From positions 1 through 9,179 of the forward strand of contig JAGWRJ010000655.1 in the NCBI GenBank assembly GCA_028869725.1: a stretch of DNA of 9,179 nt, given 5' to 3'. The notes under the pieces were generated by a model. That model ran no database searches and was not told where the DNA came from. It worked only from the letters and a program-made list of their open reading frames with translations. Position 1 is the stretch's first letter; each line of letters begins with the position of its first letter. Of this stretch, positions 1 to 4,748 are shown one piece after another. A program made the translations under genes and the position numbers. This DNA comes from Alphaproteobacteria bacterium. GTDB taxonomy: Bacteria > Pseudomonadota > Alphaproteobacteria > Micropepsales > Micropepsaceae.

Positions 1-133
1 CTGTCCGGTGAGGATGCTCGGCAAGCCCCTCGGCTCCCAACAAGGTACAGTACCAGCGGCTACTTACCCGGACGTCACTGACCGCTATAAGTGGTTGTGG
101 CTTGATCTTGAGCTCTTTAGCAGCCTCGGCCAT
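1..133 (-). CDS. VOC (glyoxalase/bleomycin-resistance) family protein, N-terminal part only
   Basis: The minus strand from ATG at 133 is open to the window edge, giving 44 residues that begin MAEAAKELKIKPQPLIAVSD and continue with VRVSSRWYCTLLG. The pattern P-L-I-A-V-x-D-V-x-x-S-x-x-W-Y-x-x-L-L-G is the first beta strand and helix of the vicinal-oxygen-chelate fold, where a short 'V-x-D' strand is followed by 'S-x-x-W-Y-x-x-L-L-G'. The start is supported by GGAGG five bases upstream (139-143 on the plus strand). The substrate cannot be told from the N-terminus alone; VOC members include glyoxalases, dioxygenases and antibiotic-binding proteins, and the expected metal-ligand residues lie mostly outside the window. 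It lies in the same direction as hsp20 but is separated by more than 300 bases, so an operon is unlikely. Truncated only by the window edge as far as can be seen. Confidence 0.7.
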   Translation of the reverse strand, partial: MAEAAKELKIKPQPLIAVSDVRVSSRWYCTLLGAEGLAEHPHRT

Positions 134-465
134 CTACGCCTCCACCCGGACGGTGCCAAAACCCTCACACCTTCTGGGCGCCTCCACAAGAAGAGTTTGG
201 AGCCTGTCGCCACGGGACGATCATAGCGATCTGTTCCAGCTACCTGTGCGGCTCGACTTTTCGAAGTGCAGCGGCGTTGGCAAGGTAGGCGGGCGGTACC
301 TGCCAGCGACGACTAGGCAAGATAGCGCGACCTCAGATTGCGTCGCGCGAGGTCAGAATGCCTCACACTGATGTTGCTCAAGTAGGCATACGCTACGTGC
401 CGCCCGGGCCGCTTCAACAGCCCGGGCCGTGCATCTGAAATCAGCGTGAACTCCCTACTCACCAA
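134..465. other. gene-free stretch between hsp20 and the VOC gene, with three inverted repeats
   Basis: No convincing gene is seen on either strand. Three potential stem-loops lie in a row: GGCAaGGTA (279-287) with TACCTGCC (297-304); GACCTC (329-334) with GAGGTC (349-354); and GCCCGGGC (402-409) with GCCCGGGC (420-427). The stretch is both the 3' flank of hsp20 and the 5' flank of the VOC gene, so it should hold the VOC promoter, but I see no clear -35/-10 pair. Confidence 0.4.
402..427 (-). terminator. GC-rich stem-loop downstream of hsp20 (possible terminator)
   Basis: Two copies of GCCCGGGCCG (402-411 and 420-429) form a direct repeat. Because GCCCGGGC is self-complementary, they also form an 8-bp stem with a 10-base loop. 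It begins 39 bases past the hsp20 stop codon. There is no run of T after it on the minus strand, so it is not a textbook intrinsic terminator. It could be a transcript-end stabiliser or a Rho-assisted terminator. Confidence 0.35.
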
Positions 466-1011
466 TCAAGCTGCCGCTTTGACTTCAATTTTCTTTTCCG
501 GCTTGATCATCTCCGGCTTCTTTGGAAGCGTTACGGTAAGAACACCCTTCTTGAATTGCGCCTCGACCTTGTCGGCATCGACGCCTTCCGGTACCGCAAA
601 GCAACGTTCAAATGTGCCGAAGCTGCGTTCGTGAAGGTAATAGTCCTTCTTCTTGCTTTCCCTTTCTTCTGCCTTTTCTCCCTTGATCATGATGCTGCCG
701 TTTACGAGCTTTACCTCGATATTCTTCTCGTCCATGCCGGGCAGCTCAGCACTGATTTCGTATGTCTTCTCCTTCTCCACAATATCCACCGCCGGCTCCG
801 TTGCCCAACTCGCGGCGCGGCTCCAGAATGGCTCCACGTCGAATATGGAACGCCGGAACGCTGCCGGCCAAGCACCGCGATCAAAATCGTCAAATAGTCG
901 ATCGACTTCCCGTCGCAATCCTTCGAAGGGGCGCCATGACTGAAGCGCACGCTCTCGGGAGGGTGCTTTGTCTTGTGTTGTCACAGCGATTTTGCCCGTT
1001 GCATCACCCAT
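466..1011 (-). CDS. hsp20: small heat-shock protein, Hsp20/alpha-crystallin family
   Basis: A 181-residue cytosolic holdase that binds unfolding proteins without ATP and passes them to the DnaK/ClpB refolding system (family knowledge). The N-terminal arm runs to about residue 72 (with LRREVDRLFDDF). The alpha-crystallin domain spans about 73-165, opening with PAVDIVEKEKTYEISAELPG and ending in the signature FKKGVLTVTLPKKP (G-V-L at 156-158). The C-terminal tail carries the I-x-V oligomerisation motif (I175-E-V177). Start chosen at ATG 1011 because AAGGAG lies a few bases upstream and MGDATGK is a usual N-terminus. An in-frame ATG at 1077 would add 22 residues but lacks that support and would run through the regulatory region. 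Length and motifs fit the proteobacterial class common in rhizobia. It is transcribed alone. Upstream lie an FNR-like dyad and a leader that may mask the ribosome site. Confidence 0.95.
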   Translation of the reverse strand: MGDATGKIAVTTQDKAPSRERALQSWRPFEGLRREVDRLFDDFDRGAWPAAFRRSIFDVEPFWSRAASWATEPAVDIVEKEKTYEISAELPGMDEKNIEVKLVNGSIMIKGEKAEERESKKKDYYLHERSFGTFERCFAVPEGVDADKVEAQFKKGVLTVTLPKKPEMIKPEKKIEVKAAA

Positions 1012-1018
1012 GAGATTC

Positions 1019-1070
1019 TTCTCCTTATAAAGGTGGAAACGAAGGACGATAGTTTTATGCCGACGGAGAA
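1019..1070 (-). promoter_or_regulatory. hsp20 leader with complementary segments able to mask the ribosome-binding site
   Basis: The minus-strand leader ends in UAUAAGGAGAAGAAUCUC before the start codon. Three upstream segments can pair with this Shine-Dalgarno: CCUU three bases before AAGG (loop UAU), UCCUU at 1046-1042 with AAGGA at 1026-1022, and UUCUCC at 1070-1065 with GGAGAA at 1024-1019. The last pairing is only possible if transcription starts upstream of 1070. RNA thermometers (ROSE, fourU) of this kind are known on Hsp20 genes of alphaproteobacteria and enterics. The ROSE signature itself is not seen here, so this is a candidate only. Confidence 0.3.
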
Positions 1071-1079
1071 CACCCATGC

Positions 1080-1093
1080 CTGACTTAAATCAA
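1080..1093 (-). promoter_or_regulatory. FNR/FixK-like dyad upstream of hsp20
   Basis: On the minus strand the sequence is TTGATTTAAGTCAG, matching TTGAT-N4-ATCAA at 8 of 10 positions with a perfect first half-site. Its centre is about 40 bases upstream of a start point near 1047, predicted from a possible -10 element CATAAA (1059-1054). That is the class II activator distance used by FNR-type regulators. The second half-site is imperfect, and dyads of this quality occur by chance. Confidence 0.35.
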
Positions 1094-1613
1094 GACACCG
1101 ATCGTCAATGTTGTTTGCCTCATCGCGATTCCATGATCGATGTCCCGGTTAACATTTGCGAATCTTATAAGATCAGTTCTGCGGTTACCGTTACATTCCG
1201 CAAACAAACTAACATTCTCGTCTTCATGGCCGTGATCAGTGACCTTTCCGTGCGCAGCAGTTTCATTCAGCTCTAGCTCATTCTGTCACTACAACTGGCG
1301 ACATGCCACGGCGGCCATGCCGTCGCTTTCTGTCTGCCACATTCTGCTGTCTGAATGCGCCCTCGCTACGACCGCCGGTCAGTCATGAGCGGACAACCGA
1401 ATGCCATCCCAATTTTGCATCATGGGTTTGATGCTTCCATCTACCTGCAATTATGAATGGGCGGGTCCTTGCGCGCCACGACACCCCAATTATCGGGGAT
1501 GGCGACTTTCAATTGCCTCCGCGTGCACAGCTGTTGCAATCCAGGCCATTGACCTATGGCTGGTTATGTAACTCAATGACGGTGCATGCCCTTGGCCAGT
1601 AGAACTTTATTGG
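1094..1613. other. 520-base gene-free stretch between divergent hsp20 and MBL hydrolase genes
   Basis: No gene is supported. A 66-codon plus-strand frame (1076-1276, with GGAG seven bases before its ATG) overlaps the hsp20 promoter and has no recognisable protein pattern, so it is not called. The stretch holds a perfect 12-bp palindrome ATCTTATAAGAT at 1162-1173 and the dyad GCATCA/TGATGC at 1417-1434. It must contain the promoter of the MBL gene, but no good -35/-10 pair was found by eye. Confidence 0.4.
1417..1434. promoter_or_regulatory. inverted repeat GCATCA-N6-TGATGC upstream of the MBL hydrolase gene
   Basis: Two perfect 6-base arms (1417-1422 and 1429-1434) flank TGGGTT, about 180 bases before the MBL start codon. 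The half-site GCATCATG is the same as in the perfect palindrome at 4485-4502, where the two arms are 4 bases apart instead of 6. A shared DNA-binding protein is possible, but the different spacing argues against identical operators. Confidence 0.3.
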
Positions 1614-2504
1614 ATGACAAACATGTCAAACAGCGATGGCGCCGTCACACCCGACGTGTCTGGATTTTATGATGCAGCAACAAGTACTATTACGTACGTT
1701 GTTGCAGACCCGAAGACCAACCGCGCTGCAGTTATTGATTCTGTGCTCGACTATAATCCTCATGCGGCTCGAACGAGCACGCGATCCGCAGACCGGGTCC
1801 TAACATATGTGAGCGAGCGCGGCCTTGGTATAGATTGGCATCTTGAAACTCACGCACACGCAGATCACCTGTCTGCTGCCGTTTATCTCAAGGAAAAGCT
1901 TGGTGGACGTATCGCGATCGGTGAACACATCACGAAAGTACAGGACACCTTCAAAAATATTTTTAATGCCGAGAGTCAGTTCATTCCGGATGGGCGGCAG
2001 TTTGACCATCTCTTCAGGGATAATGAAAGTTTCAAGATCGGTACCCTTACGGCGCGTGTCATTCATACACCCGGACACACGCCTGCTTGTGTCACATATT
2101 TAATCGGGAATTCTGCATTCGTCGGCGACACACTATTTATGCCTGACTATGGAACCGCGCGATGCGATTTTCCTGGCGGCAACGCCCATACGCTTTATCG
2201 TTCAATTCGCAGGCTTCTGGAATTACCCGTCGAGACCAAGCTGTATATGTGTCATGATTACCCTCCGGGCGGACGCGCTCCGATGTGGCAGTCTACCGTT
2301 GCAGAGGAGCGAGAGAAAAATATTCATGTTCATGACGGAATTAGCGAAGAGGCGTTCGTGACCATGCGCACCAACCGCGACAAGTCACTGGACATGCCCG
2401 TGCTTCTGTTACCATCTGTGCAAGTCAACATGCGTGCTGGATATCTGCCTCCGGCGGAGAATAACGGTATCCACTACCTCAAGATTCCAATCAATCAGTT
2501 TTGA
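1614..2504 (+). CDS. MBL-fold metallo-hydrolase, persulfide-dioxygenase (ETHE1/BLH)-like
   Basis: A 296-residue metallo-beta-lactamase-fold protein. Metal-site motifs are all present: H80-x-H82-x-D84-H85 (ETHAHADHLS), H155 in HTPGHT, D172 in VGDTLF and H214 in MCHDY. This order, with GDTLFMPDYGTARCDFPGG after the third ligand, is typical of the ETHE1/BLH branch. Its studied members use one iron (two His plus Asp) to oxidise glutathione persulfide to sulfite. Glyoxalase II relatives use the same motifs, so the substrate is inferred. A C-terminal stretch (about 255-296: LDMP, LPSVQVNMRAGYLPP, YLKIP) is a conserved tail of this subfamily. Start at ATG 1614 has only a weak ribosome site, and ATG 1623 is an alternative. 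By eye its codons are more AT-rich than those of the ATPase gene. It converges on the DUF302 gene. No rhodanese or sulfide-quinone reductase partner lies in the window. Confidence 0.92.
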   Translation: MTNMSNSDGAVTPDVSGFYDAATSTITYVVADPKTNRAAVIDSVLDYNPHAARTSTRSADRVLTYVSERGLGIDWHLETHAHADHLSAAVYLKEKLGGRIAIGEHITKVQDTFKNIFNAESQFIPDGRQFDHLFRDNESFKIGTLTARVIHTPGHTPACVTYLIGNSAFVGDTLFMPDYGTARCDFPGGNAHTLYRSIRRLLELPVETKLYMCHDYPPGGRAPMWQSTVAEEREKNIHVHDGISEEAFVTMRTNRDKSLDMPVLLLPSVQVNMRAGYLPPAENNGIHYLKIPINQF

Positions 2505-2559
2505 ATTCAGTCGGCACTCGAGAGGGCGTCGGCCCGGCAACAAACACAACAGACCCGGA

Positions 2560-2601
2560 CCCTTGCACTGCGCACTGCCTGGATACCTGCCAAAGGGGCG
2601 G
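2560..2601. repeat. dispersed repeat copy 1 in the MBL/DUF302 convergent junction
   Basis: GATACCTGCC-A-AAGGGG-CGG at 2582-2601 matches 8825-8845 with one substitution and one extra G. Its upstream flank ACTGCC also resembles the flank of the other copy (AGTGCC). The segment can fold on itself: CCCTTgCA (2560-2567) pairs with TGCcAAAGGG (2588-2597) with small bulges. A second inverted repeat, GGTGAG (2600-2605) with CTCACC (2641-2646), follows directly. Both copies in this window lie between the 3' ends of converging genes, which suggests a REP-like or terminator-associated element. Confidence 0.45.
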
Positions 2602-2661
2602 TGAGGCCGGCATCGTTAGCCAGGAGGCCGTAGCCTGCTGCTCACCTGGGACGAATAGCGA

Positions 2662-3048
2662 TTAAAGGTTTTCAATCACGGTCCGCAGCTTTGCCTGTAC
2701 CTGCAGCGCGGCTGACTTGAGGTGTGAATTTTCGATTGCCTGCATGGACGCCACCGGGTCAATTGCCGCAATCTCGGTCTTCCCGCCTTCGAGACCCTGG
2801 ATGACAACATTGCAGGGAAGCATCGTCCCGACCTTATCTTCCGTTTCCAGTGCCTCATAAGCCATCGAAGGGTTGCAGGCACCCAGTATGAGGTAGGGAC
2901 GGAATTCCTTGCTCAGCTTCTTCTTGAAGACATCCTGAACGTCTATTTGCGTGATTATGCCAAACCCTTCCTTCTGGAGAGCTTGGGTAGTACGCCGGAC
3001 GGCTTCATTAAACTCAACTCCCAGGGTCTTCGCAAAATAGTAGGTCAT
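2662..3048 (-). CDS. DUF302 domain protein
   Basis: A 128-residue soluble protein that is essentially one DUF302 domain. Characteristic stretches are YYFAKTLGVEFNEAV at the N-terminus, GFGIITQIDVQDVFKKKL at about 28-45, the conserved FRPYLILGACNP (C58) and LPCNVVI (C79). Start taken at ATG 3048, preceded by GGGAG at a seven-base spacing; the in-frame codon seven residues upstream (3069) has less support. The biochemical role of DUF302 is unknown to me. The two conserved cysteines at the end of beta strands, and frequent occurrence beside sulfur or metal stress genes, make thiol or metal binding plausible but unproven. No signal peptide or membrane segment is visible. It is convergent with the MBL hydrolase. 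Confidence 0.9.
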   Translation of the reverse strand: MTYYFAKTLGVEFNEAVRRTTQALQKEGFGIITQIDVQDVFKKKLSKEFRPYLILGACNPSMAYEALETEDKVGTMLPCNVVIQGLEGGKTEIAAIDPVASMQAIENSHLKSAALQVQAKLRTVIENL

Positions 3049-3601
3049 CTTCGGTCTCCCACAAGTCAACTCGTTAGAACAGTACGCTCAATGAAGGCCA
3101 GAAGGAAATTGCGCCAGCACCTTGCGCCCGTTCTCTGACAACCTACACACTAGCCGGTTCATTACAGCTCCGTGCCTGATACCGACTGTAAAATAATCTA
3201 GCTGCCTGAACGCATAGACTGCGTGTTGTCTGTCATGAAGTCGCGCAAAGTAAGTCACCGGAGTTGCAAAAAGGCATCTTGGCGATTGCATGCATTGTTT
3301 TCGATTTTCGGCGTTCATGGTTGAATGTCTAGCGCTGATTGTCGTGATAACCCGTGTTCTTGTCAGCTAATTTGGCGATCTTGAGGGCTGAGCTGTTCCC
3401 GTCTACTCCATGGCGGATGGCGAATTTATTCTCGACAGTGCATTCAAGGAGCTGGGCTAATTTGGTTGGGGCCTGCCTATTGGCGCCCGACAGGGAGGGC
3501 ATCTGAACTTCAGTCTCGGGCATGGCTTGGGTGACAAGCCGCGCACTTGTGATGATAGGAATGGTACACAGATGGGTACGCAAGCGGACGTGAGAATGCC
3601 G
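3049..3601. other. gene-poor stretch between the amidotransferase and DUF302 genes
   Basis: Minus-strand frames are open at 3329-3583 (TTG start, or ATG at 3523) and 3088-3318 (76 codons), but neither shows a recognisable fold or a good ribosome site. The 3' end of the second frame reads MNRLVCRLSENGRKVLAQ, which recalls the C-terminal wing of MarR-like regulators. The rest does not, so it could be the tail of a decayed gene. A small stem-loop GGCTTG/CAAGCC (3524-3529, 3535-3540) lies about 60 bases past the amidotransferase stop and may end that transcript, though no T-run follows. Confidence 0.3.
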
Positions 3602-4441
3602 TTATTTCTCATCTTGGTTCGATATAACCTCCGAATGTGGCGTCGGCAGGACCTCGCCGTCGCGAACCACGACGAGTTCTCCGTCACCAAGGGACGTCCA
3701 TTCCTCAGCTGTTAGAGGAACACTCGCGATAAGGGTCAGTTTCTGAGGGCCCAACTCATTAGCGGCCGAGGCTCCGGCGCGCAGTAGCGCGTCGCTGTCA
3801 CGCGGGCAGGTGCGCTTCAGGAGCCACAAACCCGGGGGCGAGATCTGGCCGCCTGCCTGGATACGGCGATGGCCATGAGCAAAGAGGAGTTCCCCGTCCC
3901 AGTAGAGAAAATTCGCTGGACCAAGGGAACGCATATCTGCTGCAAAGTGCGCAACAATTTCATGGCGTTCGATGAGAGGCGGAATGGTTCCGTCACGCCA
4001 CAGAGGAAAAAGCTGCTCAAGCAAAGTGCAAAAGGCAATTTCGGAGTCCGTCTCTCCCAGCGGCAGAAATCGCCCTGATGCGCCTCCATGCGGAAGTTTG
4101 ATCCCTTCAAGCTGTCCATTATGAGCGAAGATGTGCGTGCGCCCGCCAAGCTCTCGTATAAAGGGCTGAGTGTTGGAGAGGCATATTCTGCCGCGCGTGG
4201 CGTGTCGAATGTGAGAGATGAGAAGGCGCGTGCTTTGCCGTCGCTCTTCGATGAACCTCACCCAGAGACTGTCGGCAGCGGGCTCCGGTTCCTTATACAG
4301 ACGCACATCATGCTCTTCGCATAGGGCGATGCCCCAACCATCGACAGCGCTGGCAGGGTACCCGCCACGGCGGGCAAACCGTTCCAGGGATACCGTGGCC
4401 CGCGTGGGGAACCGACTTGAGATGCCTAACAGCTCACACAT
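3602..4441 (-). CDS. class II glutamine amidotransferase, YafJ type
   Basis: A 279-residue Ntn-hydrolase-fold protein. The start at ATG 4441 gives MCELLGIS, so that Cys2 becomes the N-terminal nucleophile after Met removal; this is the rule for the family and overrides an in-frame ATG pair at 4492/4489 that would bury the cysteine. Further class II landmarks are RRGGY (24-28), DGWGIAL (34-40), HATRG (80-84), HNG (107-109; oxyanion Asn108) and GETDSE (129-134; Asp132 for the glutamine amino group). The protein hydrolyses the side-chain amide of glutamine or of a gamma-glutamyl compound. There is no fused synthetase or isomerase domain, and YafJ-type proteins have no settled substrate; EgtC of ergothioneine synthesis is a relative. 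No Shine-Dalgarno is visible near 4441, which is odd. An 18-bp palindrome lies 44 bases upstream. Divergent from the H+-ATPase. Confidence 0.92.
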   Translation of the reverse strand: MCELLGISSRFPTRATVSLERFARRGGYPASAVDGWGIALCEEHDVRLYKEPEPAADSLWVRFIEERRQSTRLLISHIRHATRGRICLSNTQPFIRELGGRTHIFAHNGQLEGIKLPHGGASGRFLPLGETDSEIAFCTLLEQLFPLWRDGTIPPLIERHEIVAHFAADMRSLGPANFLYWDGELLFAHGHRRIQAGGQISPPGLWLLKRTCPRDSDALLRAGASAANELGPQKLTLIASVPLTAEEWTSLGDGELVVVRDGEVLPTPHSEVISNQDEK

Positions 4442-4484
4442 GCGTATATTGCAGTTCGACGTTGAGCCCTTACAGATTACTCGT

Positions 4485-4502
4485 GGCATCATGCATGATG
4501 CC
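4485..4502. promoter_or_regulatory. perfect 18-bp palindrome, probable operator
   Basis: GGCATCATGCATGATGCC is an exact inverted repeat in the divergent region between the amidotransferase and the H+-ATPase, 44 bases before the amidotransferase start codon. Outer GTGG (4482-4485) and CCAC (4506-4509) extend the dyad with an offset. Perfect palindromes of this length are rare by chance and usually mark a dimeric regulator site. The position would suit a repressor of the amidotransferase promoter. Confidence 0.5.
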
Positions 4503-4546
4503 GTACCACAGTAACAACAAGCATCCCCTGAACATCCAAATGTACA

Positions 4547-4560
4547 TTGACGTGGCTCAA
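4547..4560 (+). promoter_or_regulatory. FNR/FixK-like dyad upstream of the H+-ATPase
   Basis: TTGACGTGGCTCAA has perfect TTGA and TCAA arms six bases apart, matching 8 of 10 positions of TTGAT-N4-ATCAA. Its centre is about 40 bases before a start point near 4594 that would follow a weak -10 TATGCG (4582-4587). This is the same geometry as at hsp20. A rather poor -10 fits an activator-dependent promoter, but the assignment is inference. Confidence 0.35.
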
Positions 4561-4615
4561 GCTGCGCGGAGATATGCGGCGTATGCGATTACGCAAAATG
4601 ACCTTGCTCCTGCAG

Positions 4616-4694
4616 GCGGGGGGTAACGATATCTAAGAACGAGCCCCCGCGAGCGAAGGTTTGGAACATATTGTAAATGCGCCTTTCCGGCGCA
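4616..4694 (+). promoter_or_regulatory. structured leader of the H+-ATPase mRNA
   Basis: Two stem-loops lie between the likely promoter and the ATPase start. The first is GCGGGGG (4616-4622) with CCCCCGC (4644-4650), loop 21 bases. The second is TGCGCC (4678-4683) with GGCGCA (4689-4694), loop TTTCC. The second stem buries the upstream ATG at 4677, which argues against that codon as the translation start. Neither stem is followed by a T-run, so they are not obvious terminators. Confidence 0.4.
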
Positions 4695-4737
4695 CATACT
4701 TGTACGAGTGAAGACGGTGCTGACGTCGACGCAACTC

Positions 4738-4743
4738 AGGAGG
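4738..4743 (+). promoter_or_regulatory. strong ribosome-binding site setting a TTG start for the H+-ATPase
   Basis: AGGAGG stands five bases before an in-frame TTG at 4749. The first ATG of the frame (4677) has no Shine-Dalgarno at proper distance and lies in a GC-rich hairpin. A UUG start lowers initiation efficiency, which is common for large membrane proteins. Confidence 0.65.
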
Positions 4744-4748
4744 GCACA

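Noticed and set aside
1060..1094. Sigma-32 heat-shock promoter for hsp20 (CTTGAT on the minus strand)
   Set aside because: A CTTGAT -35-like hexamer is present, but no CCCCAT-type -10 is found 13-17 bases downstream; the FNR-like reading of the same bases fits better.
1076..1276. 66-codon plus-strand frame with GGAG before its ATG
   Set aside because: It overlaps the hsp20 promoter and an FNR-like dyad, has no recognisable pattern, and has low-complexity-free but non-protein-like composition; a chance frame is more likely.
3286..3295. Short palindrome TGCATGCA-like sequence upstream of DUF302
   Set aside because: Eight-base palindromes are frequent by chance and there is no second copy or promoter geometry to support it.
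4482..4505. Sigma-54 promoter overlapping the palindrome (TGGCAT...)
   Set aside because: The GG-N10-GC spacing of the -24/-12 elements is not met.
4677..4679. ATG as the start of the H+-ATPase
   Set aside because: No ribosome site at suitable distance, the codon is inside a GC-rich hairpin, and a TTG with AGGAGG at ideal spacing follows in frame at 4749.
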